A DNA stretch of 64,000 bases from Simmondsia chinensis (taxonomy: Eukaryota; Streptophyta; Magnoliopsida; Caryophyllales; Simmondsiaceae). Both the position numbers and the translations under genes were made by a program. The stretch lies in assembly GCA_018398585.1 (NCBI GenBank), contig JAGTTD010000001.1, positions 21,903,750 through 21,967,749 of the forward strand, given 5' to 3'. Shown here piece after piece: positions 46,110 through 58,739 of this stretch. Within the stretch, counting starts at the first letter, position 1. Each line of letters starts with the position of its first letter. The notes under the pieces are model-generated. The model did not search any database. It was not told the origin of the DNA and was given only the letters and a program-made list of their open reading frames with translations.

Positions 46110-46800
46110 TGTTTTTGTAACCGAGAAAAACCGAGAAGGAGAAGAATGTCGGCTGTTTTTGGTTTGACAGGCAGCTGCAGTGGCGACGGCGATGCAGGGC
46201 GTAGGTCACCCGAGGCCGACCCAGATCCGTTATGGGTTCGAGAGTTGCCGCCGGTGAAGAGATTCGAGCCGCGGATGCCTTTGGTGGACGGTAGTTCGAA
46301 CCTCGGTGGTGGCAGGAGCTAGTCGGTACTTACGATAAGATCCCAGAGTTGTAACGATGGGGACTCTAGAACGGCAGCGATGATGCCGATGATAGCCGGC
46401 CGCCTGTGGTCTTTGGCCAAATATGTTTGGGTCCAATTCCCAGTATTCGCATGTCCGATTTCGAGCTTGGCTCTGTCGTCCGGGTGACGACGACTTCGAG
46501 CAAGGAGACCACCATCTGCTTACAAAATTGAACACCGGTGATTTTTTGGTGTGTCCAACTTCAAAATTCGACACCGATGGGCCTTCGAGGCGGCGTTGAC
46601 GTCAAAGAAATGCCTGCGACGGCTGTGACGATGAGTTCGCGTAGCGGCTGCAGTGGCGCCCGTGAAACGTCCCTGAGAACTTTCACGAAACCACCGGCAT
46701 GAGTTGCCGATGGAAAGTTCCGGCATTGGTGTTCGTGGCCGGTCGTGGCCGCGGTATGATGGGTAATCGTCTTCGCCTTTCTCGCACTCGTTCCATTATT
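46110..46800. other. GC- and CpG-rich block in the copia leader/gag region
   Basis: About 700 bp is far richer in G+C and CpG (GTGGCGACGGCGATGC, GGCGTTGACGTC, GCCGGTCGTGGCCGCGG) than the surrounding AT-rich element. Several short frames exist on both strands but none has a recognisable domain, and their overlap is expected in GC-rich DNA. It may be captured host sequence or an ancestral GC-rich leader. Confidence 0.5.
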
Positions 46801-47049
46801 AGAGGCGGATTTTCCGGGTGGTTGCTGATTATCGTTTCAGCATAGGTGTATTTTGTTTTATTTAAAATAATAATAACGGGTAAGATTAGTTTGACCTGTC
46901 ACTTCTTTTTTTTATATATATATTTAAAAATAAAGGTGATAGTTTATTATTATTTAAGGGTTATAAATTATTAATAAGTTAGTCTAATTATATATTTTGA
47001 GTAAATATTATTGTGACTTGAAATATATTTTGCTCATATTATTTGTGTA

Positions 47050-47800
47050 ATATATTGACTTGTGTAGCCATATATAAGCTAGTAAATTTCTAATTGAATA
47101 TGTTTCATTAATTATTCAATGGATTTATTACTTACTAAATTAAGTCAATTGATACTGACTTTTGTAGCCTGATATAACTTATTAAATTAATCGATTGATG
47201 TTTCAATTTAAGAGAGGGGGGGGGGGGGGGGGGGGGATACGTTCCCTTGTTGAACCAAAGCAATTGTTAATTATGACTTTAGTGGTCATGTATGATTTGT
47301 TAAATTAACCAACTGATTATCTCAATTAGTGAATTGGATTTGTTCCATTTAGATAAAGATTAGTTCTTGTTCTCTAATTGGATTAATTTGTGTTTGACTT
47401 TTTATAGTCAACCATGAGTTTCAAATTTATAATTGATGATTCAATTAACATATAGGATTTATTTGATAAATAAATAGATTTGTTCTTTTATTTAAATTGA
47501 ATCAATTTATGATAGATTTAGGAGTACCACATGAGTGGTTAAATTAATCAATTGGTTATGTCATTTCAAGAAATTGATTTGTTCCTTTTCTTGAACAAAA
47601 ATCAATTGCTCCTGCCTTTTATGGTTATAACATCAGTTGTTATAATCATAAACTATTGTTTAATTTCTAAGCAGGATTGGTTTCTTGTTTGAATTTAGTA
47701 ATTATTGTGGACTTTTGTTGTCCTTATTGAGTTATTGAACTGGATTTGTTCCTTATTGAGTTGAATGATTGATTAGATTTCACATTACAAATTATGCTGT
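47050..47800. repeat. Degenerate tandem array, seven units of about 97-121 bp
   Basis: Each unit has a GACTTTTGTAGCC-like core (47057, 47157, 47275, 47396, about 47513, about 47612, 47710). It is followed by a TTAAATTAATCAATTGAT-like stretch and GGATTTGTTCCTT. One unit carries a 21-base G run (47216-47236). The array is non-coding. Confidence 0.6.
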
Positions 47801-49240
47801 TTGAGATAATTATGAGCTTAGCGAAATTTTCGATCTAATGGCCTAAGATGTAATGTGATAATCTAGTTAATTAAAAATTGAAAGTATGTGCCTTAGTTTA
47901 ATGTCTGCCTGTGTTCATTATCTAAGTGATTATGATGTGTGGCACAAGAAGGCAACCTATCTGTTATTTAGAAGTGTTTTGAGAAACTCTATCTTGTAAC
48001 TATGTCCGTAACAAAACTCGGTGAGTCCGAGCAAATGGAATATGGTAACCGTAATTGTTGTTTAAAAAAAAAATGCAATGCGCATAATACTGTGTTGTGT
48101 TATATGTGCGATAGCCTTAGTGGCATTTGAGAACTATAGCAATGCTAGGCCTATATGAAACTAAGTTAAGGATCACTTATGTTAAAAAATATATATATAA
48201 ATTTTTTTTTCCCGTCTTCCTTTTTTTTGAAAAAAAAAGAAAAAAACAACCTGAAGAAGGTTAAAATATTCAAATGGTCTTTAGGTAATCACTTCTGGGT
48301 GATGTACGCCATTATCCGATGACCTGTGAGATTCTAGAAATGAGAATTAGCTGAGCGATAGGTTCTCACAGTGATAAGTTCACTACATGACCCTAGGTGG
48401 AGCCAAATGGAGCCTCTAATGATCATTGATGAGTGAATTAAGATATTTGTTATCTTGAGTTGGAATCAAAGTATCGCGAAGCCAATCGAGTCACTACTTT
48501 AATTGCTTGGTATGTGAGACCTAGGCATGAGAGTTTTGTGCCCAAACCTAGCTAATTTTCTCAAAAATAATCCACCTTGTATATTGTCTTACTAAACGAC
48601 ATTTTTTCATAGAATGGTTAGCCATGCTCTTGTATGTCTTGAGCTAAAAAAATGGTACTTTTCTCTACCAACATTCGAATTATGTTTGTGTTTTCATTTA
48701 GCTTTAGTAGCTCTTTTTTATGTTTGGACATAGTCTTCTGTGTGAAGTTTTCTCTAAGTTTGACTTAGATTATTGTAACTCCTAAATAGTATTAGTTACT
48801 TTTATATTTGTTAAGTGAATAATTAAGTGGCATGCTTGCTTTCGTTGTATTCGTCTGAAAATAATAAACCGATTAGTTCGGAAAGGCTAATTGGAGTCTA
48901 TCTTTAAGGTACACTTCTATTTGTGAGTTGTGTTTAGTAGAAAAGGCAATTACCAAAGGCTTTTTAGTAAAGTTTTAATAAGAACCCACTAACTGGAGTT
49001 TGATCTGTTCAAACATTTGTATACTTATGAATGTAAAGGTGGGAAAATAGTGTGCTTCACTTTGTTACATTCATAGACCACCATTTACATTATTGATATG
49101 TTTACCTTTTACTTTGTCATTCTGAAGTATTAATTTGTTCAAGTGCTTCATATAGGATGTTGAAAGTCAACTATGAGATTTGTGTAAACTCTTCATAACT
49201 ACAAAGGTAGTTAATATTTGTCTGATTTGTTCAAGGCATT
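47800..49240 (+). other. Decayed copia interior without readable domains
   Basis: No motif could be assigned in any frame. It lies between the tandem array and the integrase remnant, where gag-protease-integrase should be. Confidence 0.5.
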
Positions 49241-51400
49241 TGTATAATGAGGGTGTTCCTAGTAGTCAATAGACGATTCCTAGAATGCCATAACAAAATG
49301 ATGTTGTGGATCAAAGGACTCGAAATCTTTATTGACATGGTTTGGTCAACGATAGCAGAAGCAACTCTACCTAAAAATTGTTTGGGAGATTCGCTTTTGT
49401 CTGCTGACTATATGCTTCACAATATTTACAGTAAGTCTGTGAATAGTGAACACTACACCTTATAAGTTAAGGAATAGTGTCAAACTTGCCATCGGCCATG
49501 TTCATCCAAATTGACGTTGTGGTTATGTCCATAACTCATTGCACAATTGGGGAAACTTGGTCTACCATGTGTGTGATTTTGTTGATAAGTATCCTTGTAG
49601 AGGTATAACATGAGAAGAGTCATGTGTGTTGACTTTGAATTTTTGAGCTTTATGAGTTCTTAAATGAGGATTTCACCATTGCTTGGCGAAGGTGGGGAAG
49701 TTTAAGTTTTCTCAAACTCAAGAATTCGCCAAGGATAGTGGGAGTGAGATGGGTTATAATTAGGTTACACCAATATGTTGGGATAAACCTAAACTGCATA
49801 ACACTGATCATAGTCTCATTCTGTGGTGCTATTTCCCTATCAAAAATAAGTGTTTTCTACAAAATAGGAAATTCACCTACATATTTGTGAATGGTAATCA
49901 ATATGATATGATCATATACAACATGTGGGAGTTGATTGTTTTCCTACATGGGCGTAAATATATTAGAAGCAAGTGTGTCTTGTTTATATCTTAAAAACAA
50001 GTGTGTCTTGTTTTTAAGCGCAAAGTAAATGGATAAATTAATAAATATGAGGCCATTTAGTAAGTGGGTGTTTATACTAAATTGAGGGTATAAACTATAA
50101 TAAAGTCTTTTCTCCGGTGGTGAGAATTGCCTTGATAAGCGTAACTTTTGTCATATTTGCTCAATTGGACTTAGTGTTTTTCAAAATGAATATCAACATG
50201 ACTATCCGGAATAGATAGTTTGAATGAGGAGACTTATACAGGTTAACCCTTTTGTTTTGCTAGTCAGGGATAAGAAAGGGGAGTATGTCTCCTAAATGAT
50301 CTGTATATAGTCTTCAACAGTTGTTCCAGTAGTGGAAATGGAATTCCGCACTATCTTTGGTTTGTCCATAATAGGTGGGGACTACTGTCATTGTGTCAAA
50401 AAAGGATGGAAGAGAGATTCTTGTTCCTCTCATTGTGTGTCAATGACATCTTGTTGAATGAAAGCAACATGGAAATAAATGACTAACGCCACTTAATGGT
50501 GGTTATCCTTTATTTTCGGATGATTGAAAAGAGTGATGGGAACTATGAGTTCATGGATGGGTTCCTAATAAATCATTCTAAAGGTCTTTTAGTTTGTCTT
50601 TAGTGACCTATATTAAGAAAGTTCAGATGATTTTAGATGCATTGCCAAAACTCCATAGATACTCCTATTGTGGAGTGTCATGGATCAAGCTTTCAGCATT
50701 GCCTCAAAATAGACAAGAATGGAACAAAAGAGTGACATTCCTTATTCTTGTGTTGTGGGAGCTTAGTGTACACTATGTTGTGCACACATTTGATATTTGT
50801 TTAACTATTGAGATGGTATGTCCATACTCAAGTAGTCAAGCCAATTGATAGACAGATAAGAAACTCTACAATTACCTTTGTGGTACTATAGTTTTGGTCC
50901 ACCGTTACCTAGGTGGTGATGTAAGACTAAAAGGATTGGTCCATGACCGAGATGAACGTAGATGCACCTAACGATATGTTCGTTCTTAGAAGTGAAGTCG
51001 TTTCTTGATCTTAAATGTGACAAGATGGTATCGACCTCTCATTGTCTAAGTATAAGGATTGTGAAGCATCCTAAAAACCTATGTGGTTGAGAAAGTTTAA
51101 CCATGGTTGAATGCAACAAATACACCTATTGTGGTGCAAGTCAACAACCTAGCTGCGATGCAAAAACGTAAAGGACCCGAACTTATTTGTTTTGCAATTT
51201 AGTGAATGGTTTCTACGTGATTCATTCTTGTCTGCATAAGTGATGTAAGGCACATCAATGTAAAGATGTCACCAGGCTATGATCAGTCCACTCATACAGA
51301 TGCTCACCTCGATGCTGAGTGCGTGGGAGATGAGACCATATGAGGTCATGTTTTGAGTAAACATGGATCTCATCATGCCTTTATACATGTGTTGTATGAG
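49240..51400 (+). pseudogene. Copia pol remnant (integrase end, RT, RNase H start)
   Basis: 49247-49465 holds TIAEATLPKNCLGDSLLSADYMLHNIYSKS, the C-terminal part of a copia integrase. Near 50425 LCVNDILLNESN stands where copia RT has YVDDILL.GN, with the first Asp changed to Asn. 50594-50848 shows LVTYIKKV, then GVSWIKLSALPQNRQEWNK and HTFDICLTIEMV, which align by position with the RT C-terminus and the start of RNase H. The frames are thoroughly scrambled. Nothing functional remains. Confidence 0.7.
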
Positions 51401-51586
51401 AGGCATAGGAAACAATGTCGCCTCAATTAGTCTGAGATGAGATTCGAAAGAGTCGAACATGGATTTCATTAACTTGTTCTATGTCATGCCTATTAGATAG
51501 CCGAATTTTAGTAGCATATTGTGTATTGCCTGTGAGGAAATTCGTGTGGCATAAATGATAGAGTGACATGCCCAATTAAGTGGAAG

Positions 51587-54500
51587 TAAAGGTGGCCAAC
51601 GAGCTGGCTGGGTCGGGCCTAGGCCCGCCTTTTTAAAGAAAAAAAAATTTTAAATAATACAAAGTCATTTTGTACTAAAATTATTGTAATTCATTGATAA
51701 ATAATATGAGATACAAAAGTATACAAAAAAAATAATGTTAAATATATGTAATAAAATAAAATATACAATAAGTAATGGTAAGTATCTTATAAAAAAAATA
51801 ATGGTACATAAATAACGTAACAAGTACAAGTACAAATACAACGCAGTTGAGGCCTAATATTTAAAAGTACAAATTTGTTTATCAAAAAACACAAAGTTTG
51901 ACATATGGGGGGTGCGGTCGTCTTTTGACGTAAATATTTAAAAGTAAATAATTGACATACAAAAGTGTTGATATCAGTTGCCTTGGGGGGTATCTAGGCC
52001 ATCATTTGAGGTATCAGTTGTTCGGTCGTCTTCTTCATCGCTCGATGAATCCAGCTTTATTCTCTGTTGATCTCTTGCCTCTGCTAGTAGCCAATCCTTC
52101 AAGCACACGGACATCTCCAAGCTTAACGGCGATAGCTTCGCCCTCTTCGTTCCAAACAACCTGCCACCAAGACTGAAAGCACACTCCGATGCTACTGAAG
52201 ACACCGGACAACTTAGTATATCACGTGCCATGGTGGAAAGCACGGGATACTGAGTTTGGTTTGTGTTCCACCATTGTAAAAGGTCAAATTGTGGGTTGGC
52301 CGGCGGCCCGAAAATATTGACCATCGGTGTCCGCAAATAATAATCTAGCTCGTCACATGACGTGGGGGCTACTGTGGGCGTAAATTGCTCCAACAGCTTC
52401 CACGAATATGACGTGTGGGAGCTACTTCCACTAGATGTGGAAGATCCTACTGCAGCAGTACTGGGATTATTGGACGCTAATTGACGGGAATATTGAGAAA
52501 ATAAACTATGCAAGTCATTATCGACATCGGCAATGAAAGTGTCGATATTAAGAGTAGGATGCAAATACTTGAAAAAATGTTGGTAAAACAAGTTGAAACC
52601 CCCACGTTTACAACGAGAGTCTAAAATAGTTGCCAAGCAGTATGTAAGAGGTAGTTCAGAATAATATTTGGCAAACTTTTCTTTCATTGCCTGAATCGAT
52701 GCGAACAAAACGGGGTTGGATTCATTACCCACCATCCAATTGACAATATCAAGTAATCTTGATATTGCTTGAGGCATGGTCAGATAGTAGCAACCCGAAA
52801 AAAATGTCGTTTCCTCTTTAAACATGCTAAAAAAGTTACAAATTTGATCTATTGTCTTCCAATTTATATCGGGTAGGTTGTAATCGCTCCATTCTGCACG
52901 ATTTTCCTGGCCGTATTCCATTAGAACGTCTTTGTATGGTATAATGCGCTCTAACATTTCTACCGTAGACGACCACCTAGTTTGGGAGTCTAATTTAAAT
53001 TGTTTATATTCTATGTTATGCAACCTACATAAATTTTTAAATTTTCTTTTTCTAGTGTTGGATGATTTAACAGATATTATTACGGATCTTAAGGTGGTAA
53101 GGGATGCTTTTATAAGATCTAAACCATCCATTACCATTAAATGCAAAATGTGACAAATGCAACGAATATGGAAACACTTCCCACCTAACATGGGTCTCAT
53201 TTGCCTAATTAAATGTGTAACGGCTGCAGTGTTATTGGTAGCATTGTCGAACGTAATACTGAAGATACGTCGCTCTATGCCCCAGTCGCGGACTGCCGAC
53301 ATAATCACACCTGTAATTACCTCGGCATTGTGGGGGCAATCTAAAAGTCCAAATGAATTATCCTCTTTTGGATGACGGTCCAGTGTGCCGTTATGCACAT
53401 ATAAGGTTGGCCGGGTTTCGACGTCCATACGTCCGACGTCAACGAGAACATGCTCGTGTTCGTCGCAAAATGTGTGAAGACCCCAGCTTTCATCCCGTGG
53501 TACAACGTAAAAGCGTCCCGCTTTACAGTGTTCCGAGGAATCCTTACAATGGCGGGGTTCACATTTCGTTGGAGGTAGTTGACGAAATTTGGGTCTTCGC
53601 TGGTATTAAAAGCCTTTCACTCAAAATTATATATTTAGCTAGCCCCTTTCGGTTGCTCTCTTTAGAGAACCTAAAATTAGCAAGTGCACCGGTCACTTGC
53701 TATACTAGACGTTGTTGGCTTTTTTCTGGGTATTGCTCGGGGTGGCACCTAAGTATATGTCTGTTTAATGTGCTCGTCCCACTGCCAGGTTGATGACTAA
53801 AATCCTTAAGTGGATCACATAATTTACAAGTTGTTTTATTAGTTGTCTTATTAAGGGTAAAGTGCTTCCATACCCCACTAGTTGTACGCCTACTAGCACC
53901 GGTACTAGTTTCAGGCTGGGCTTCGGTGGTGGGGGTGGGTTCCTCATCAGTTTGTGAGTCTCCAACCCCACCACCACCTAACTCATGATAATTTTGTTGT
54001 TGTGAAAAGGCATAATCTATGCTATCATCAGTGTATGGGAGTGATGGGTCTGGTTGTATAAAAGCTCGTTCTTCAGTATTAAGTAAGACAATTCTACTCC
54101 TTTTTTGGATTCTGGGTGGCCGAGAAGAGCTAGAACTAGCACGACCGGCTCCAAAGGATGATGAAGAGTTGTGTGCCATATTAGTATAAGTGATTAGTAT
54201 TTATAAAATGCAAGTAGTAATGCAAATTAAATAACTAAAAATGCGAATCAAATAAAATTGCAATACTAAAATTACCGAAACGAGAGAACAATGAAATTCG
54301 AACTTCAGCCAAATACTTTACGAACTTCGAACTTTAGAGCACAATTTTTGCAATTAGCAAAGTTAGAGAAGATGGGAGAAGATGAATGTATAGAGAGAGA
54401 AGAGAGGATTGAAGATTTGGTGAGGAAATGGGTTGGGGATGTTTAAGTATTTATAGGAAAAAAAATATAATTTTTTTTAAAAAAAAATAAAGAGTCGTTC

Positions 54501-54705
54501 AATGGCTCTATTCAAAAGAGCTGTTGAACGGCTCTTTTGTAAAGAGCCCAACGGCTGTGTTGGGCCCGGGCCTGGCTCTGAGGGCCAAAAAAACAGGCCC
54601 GAGGCCCGGCCCGGGGTACCCCAGGCTCGGGCCGGGCCGGGCCGGGCCATAAACGGGCCAGTCCGGACCGGTTTCCGGGCCAGCCTGGACCGGTGGCCAC
54701 CTCTA
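51587..54705 (-). mobile_element. hAT DNA transposon, 3.1 kb
   Basis: Terminal inverted repeats: TAAAGGTGGCCAACG at the left and, inverted, TAGAGGTGGCCACCG at the right. An 8-bp TSD is seen, AGTGGAAG (51579-51586) against AGTGGGAG (54706-54713). The length of the TSD and the transposase both place it in the hAT superfamily. The right subterminal region (54550-54690) is a GC-rich run of GGCCCGG motifs able to form hairpins; a smaller one (GGGCCTAGGCCCGCC) lies at the left. Inserted in the forward copia. Confidence 0.92.
51974..54179 (-). pseudogene. hAT transposase with BED finger
   Basis: N-terminus at 54179 (MAHNSSSSFG). A BED-type zinc finger lies near 53870-53720 (VWKHFTLN, CKLC, LNRHILRCH). 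The RNase H-like core has TSDVWTS (first Asp) near 53420, SITFDNATNN (second Asp) near 53250 and CFHIRCICHILHL. The C-terminal dimerisation region ends with ILSCPVSSVASECAFSLGG, which carries the catalytic Glu and lies near 52170-52115. The last 484 codons are open (53428-51974). Breaks: a TAG at 53700-53702, a frameshift near 53605, and another between about 53345 and 53400. So the copy is inactive as it stands, though only three lesions separate it from an open frame. Confidence 0.92.
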
Positions 54706-55272
54706 AGTGGGAGCTATGCCATAACATACATATCATACTGTATGTGCTATGAGACGACCAGAGTTGAGAGTGATTGAATGGATACCCTCTTCTTCATTAT
54801 GTGAGCTCTTGGACTTAATAGTCCACGTTGGTATCCTTTGGGACTTGGAACCATGTCATGAAGTTAGAAACTGGTGCTGCTACTTTAGCGTGCAGTCCAA
54901 GGGCCATGATAGATATGGTTCAACGGAACACATCTAGGAAAGTGACTAGGCTAAGATGGATTGGTGTGTGTGTGTGTCCAAGGAAAAGCTGTTTTGGCGT
55001 TATCTAAACCGCCCGGGCGATTATGTCACGTCAATTTTGATGTAATCATAGTCGTATGAATTTTGCACATTTGTTTGAGGGATTAGTGGTGCTAGGTTCT
55101 TGGTGATGCCAAATAGTTTGGGGTATTATGAACTTACTTATGTGTTCTTGAGGTATTATGTTAGTTAGATGGTGGCTTAATATAATACGCTCCGTTATTG
55201 ATTGTATCGTTAGGTCGCATGTCCCATTACTTGGATGAAGTGAGAGAGTAGCCTTAGTGGCTGAGTGGGAAA

Positions 55273-55661
55273 TGTTGATATAACAGCCACGATCCTATAA
55301 TATCTCATGGGTGAGATATTGTAAGATATCCCACCTAAGTGGTGGGATACTCTCCCTGATAAAAAGGGAGAGAAGTTGAGAGGGTATGCCGATATATACA
55401 AGCTCCTCTCATCCAGTTTAGATGATCCAAGCAAGAAAAAGATGTCAGTTATCTCTCTCAAATTAAACTTCTCTCTGGAGTCACCATCTTGACTTGTGGT
55501 TTTGGTGAGGTGAAAACCTAGAGGACTCTGGTAGCCCTCTAAGTCGATACTTCAAGTTCCTAAGGCGATCTAGCAAGGCAGTAAGGCAAGTCTCAATCCT
55601 GTTCCGCAATTGAGGTATTCTGTAAACTTAGTGTTTGTGCATTTATCTATATTTTCCTTCA
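55273..55661 (+). repeat. 3' LTR of the forward copia
   Basis: It runs TGTTGATATAACAG to TTTTCCTTCA and has canonical ends. Its pyrimidine-rich end lies directly upstream of the host gene's probable splice acceptor. Confidence 0.9.
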
Positions 55662-55690
55662 CATGCAGAATTGAATATATTGCTCTGGAC

Positions 55691-57064
55691 ATGGTTATGG
55701 TATCATTTCCTTCAGAGGGTTTGGTAAGATGCGGTAATTGTGGTTGTAGTTGTGCTTTAGCAATTGGGTCTTTGGGAGGGACATGGATACGATCAGTGAA
55801 GAGGAAGAATGATGAGTTTGAGCAGAGCATCTGATTTTACATTCCAGACCTTGATTGTTTGCATGTTGCCCGAGTGAAAGTTGAGAACTAATGCACTGCA
55901 TTGCGGGAGACAAGTCAGCAGCCAACAACAGACTATCCATGATTTCTGTATAGAGCTTGACGAAGAGAGGAATGCCGCTTCTTCAGCTGCCAGTGAGGCC
56001 ATGTCCATGATTTTAAGGTTGCAGGGAGAGAAGGCAGAGATCCAGATGGAGGCTATGCAATTTAAGCGTTTTGCCGAGGACAAAATAGCACACGATGCAC
56101 AGGAGATAGCTGCATATGAGGATCTGCTTTACAAAAGAGAACAAACCATTCAATCCCTTACGTGTGAGGTTCAAGCTTATAAGCACAGGATGATGAGTGA
56201 TGGGCTCACGGAGTCTGAGGCTGAGGGCTTGAAGGGTGGTTGGAGTCGCAACCAGAGCTTTGGTGATTTAGGTGGTCAGATTAATTCTCCCACTTGTGCA
56301 TATCCTCCCTTAAGATGCAATTTAAATGACGTGCAAGAACAAGCTAATGATGATGATGTCCATCTGGAGAAATATCCATTTGGTGAGACTCCTCGAAGTG
56401 AGGATTTGATGAATTTGGAGTACAGGTTCAATCAATTAGAAAGAAGCCCTCGTAGAAACCTGGATGGAGACTTCTCTTGTTCAAGGAATGTTCTAGATAA
56501 GGTCATTGTTGGTCATTCTCCAAGGTGGCCGGGACATATGAGAAGAGTCTCCTCTGATAGCTTAAGTTCATTTTTGGCTTTTGGTAGAGATATGGGCCTA
56601 CATTATGCCTTAGATTCTCCAAGGATGGGTACTAGTTTTAAGAAACTTCATTGTGTAGCAGAGGAATTAAAAAGGTCAGACAATGCATCTGAATTTGAGG
56701 ATGAGACAGATGATAGAGTGTATACTATTGACTCAGTACATCCTGGGGTACGATATAACCATGTTACAGACCCCAAGGTTAATGCTGGATATGCTGAAGA
56801 ATACGTTGCCACACCTAGGGGATCACTTAATCAGGTTGATCAAGGTGATCCTGAAATTAAGAAGCTATACATGGGACTTCAGGCACTTGAGACTGATAGA
56901 GAATCAATGAGGCAGACAATCATGTCAATGCAGACCGATAAGCTCAATCAGTGTTGCTTCGAGAAATCGCTCAACGGTTTTGTAAAGACATGTCACCTGC
57001 AACACGGATGCCTATGAAGAAGCAATCCTTTACCAGGAGTTTTTCTTTTACAGCCGTGTTAAAG
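55691..57064 (+). pseudogene. MYOB7-like: MYOB7-like (GTD-binding) gene, exon 1
   Basis: Member of the plant GTD-binding (DUF593) family, whose products bind myosin XI tails on vesicle membranes; the function here is inferred from the family. From ATG 55691 it encodes a Cys-rich start (CGNCGCSCAL), WIRSVKRKNDEFEQ, then the GTD-binding coiled coil (SSQQQTIHDF, DEERNAASSAASEAMSMILRL, QFKRFAEDKIAHDAQE, REQTIQSLTCEVQAYKHRMM) at about residues 75-175, then a variable acidic/Ser region and a last coil (LETDRESMRQTIMSMQTDK). Lesions: TGA at 55832, TAA at 55889, an extra base near 55907 and a lost base near 56953. Both stops lie inside conserved sequence, so they are not intronic. The exon ends at AAG/GTAAAA (57064). 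Confidence 0.88.
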
Positions 57065-58739
57065 GTAAAATATAACTCATACATCACTGCTTTATTTGTC
57101 TTGCATGGAATAGAGCCTTTAGCAATGATGGTTCTCCATTCATTGGGTCGCTCAATGCCCCTTTGAGCCTTCCTGATGTCCTCTGTATGGCATAGTTTCA
57201 CATGTGGTGCAGAGCATTTATTGTTCACTGTCTCTGCTATTCTGTGTTTGTGTGTGTTTTGATGATTTCGCTATTCTGTATTTTGTGTTTCCTTATCGCC
57301 TATCATGGTTTGGACTATTTGCATATCAATCAGCCTTATTGTAATCATGAGTGCCCCCTCTCCCTGTACCACATTGCATTTTTCTTGAAAATTCAAACTC
57401 TAAGGATGAACTTGAGCTGTCAGAGGAGGGTCTCCTCATATGTCCTAGAAAGTTTGAGTACTTGTTTAGAGGAGAGTCTAATGGTTCATTCTAGAAGAGT
57501 TTGAATATTCGAGCTTCTGCATATATCCTAGGAAAAAAAAAAAAAAAAAAGACAAGTACTCATTGGCATTTTTCTTGAGGAGAGACTCCTTAGCTTGTTT
57601 GAAAGCTAAATGTCCTATCAATTGAGTACTTGTCTGTATTTGTTCTTTTTCTTTTCTTATTTTCATAGCAAGGGGCTTGTCTATTATATGTTCAGAAGGT
57701 CGGAGCTAAAAACAAAATCAATAACGAGTTTCAGATTCCACAGAATTTCTCCATATATACTAACAGATGAGCAAATTTCTAGTCTGCTTAATGCGACCGC
57801 GCCCCCCCTCCCTCCCCCCCCCCCCCCAAAAAAAAAAAAAAAAAAACATCCAATGAGCATTGGCTGATGCAAGCTATGCTGCAAACCCACCTTGGGCCTG
57901 TAAATTTTTTGAACTCCATATGTAAAATTTTTGTTTTCTATGGCTGTCCTTCCTAACTGTCAAGTCATATTCATATTTGTTAGTCTCATCCAACAATCTA
58001 AAATAATACATTCCAAATTTAATGGACCTAGAAAAAATAAATTTACAATATCTATTTTATTCTGAGAAATTAACCAGCAATTTTGTACTCCTTTATAACT
58101 CTGTTGTGCATGAGAAAATGTGTCATCTCCCGTTACTAGAAACTGGCACCATATACCAACTTTTCGTTATGTTATTTATGAATTGATTTATGTATTTCGA
58201 ATTAGCTGTAAGAACTGAAGTTATCTTTAAGTGTCATCCCTAAACTGAATCCTTAGCTTTAGATTTAACTACAACCCACGCTTTTCTCAATAACCTGATC
58301 AACCTGCCCTCCTTTGCTATTAGTTTTTCTAGCCCTAAAACCAACCTGCGAATTGGACCTTCTTTCAGCTTTAACTATTGATGAAGCGAGCTTGGGTCTT
58401 CAACGTATGCCACAGACTTATAGAAACTTGCTTTATTTTCGAGTACTTGACCAAGAATTTCCTGTTTGATTCATTAATTGTTGATCAATTTCATTTATAT
58501 AATTAAGCTATTTTTGGAAGAAATGGCGTACATGGCATGTCAATTGAATATACAGGAAGCTACTTCTATATATTTCCTAGTGTTACTTATTTATTGAAGC
58601 CACACGCCAAAATCGTTGACATGTTATTCCAAATTTCCAAAAAAAAAAAAAAAAAAGAACCCCTTCCTTCATTGCCGCTCTCCTCTCTCTCTCTCGCTCA
58701 CGTTCCCTCTCACTGTCTTTTGCTCTTGCTGCGGACCAG

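Larger units (their letters stand above)
45468..55661 (+). mobile_element. Ty1/copia retrotransposon, forward strand, carrying a nested hAT
   Basis: The LTRs at 45468-45857 and 55273-55661 match throughout. The TSD is TATGC (45463-45467) against CATGC (55662-55666), one mismatch. A tRNA-iMet primer site lies at 45859-45870 and a polypurine tract (GGCTGAGTGGGAA) ends at 55272. The interior is badly decayed. Copia integrase and RT pieces are recognisable only at about 49250-50850. A GC-rich block and a degenerate tandem array fill the region where gag is expected. The hAT at 51587-54705 accounts for 3.1 kb; without it the element is about 7.1 kb. Confidence 0.88.

Noticed and set aside
46005..46726. 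Overlapping frames of 68-114 codons on both strands in the CpG-rich block
   Set aside because: Open frames are expected on several strands in GC-rich DNA. No domain or start context, and the block is inside a copia element.
54502..54777. Pro/Gly/Arg-rich frames on both strands
   Set aside because: They are products of GGCCCGG repeats in the hAT subterminal region.
55610..55834. Start at 55610 for the MYOB-like exon
   Set aside because: That ATG is inside the copia 3' LTR. The family-like N-terminus begins after it, with ATG at 55691 the best supported start (55697 is also possible).
57610..57890. Frames around 57800 on both strands
   Set aside because: Their Pro and Gly/Phe runs come from the C-rich and A-rich simple repeat in intron 1.
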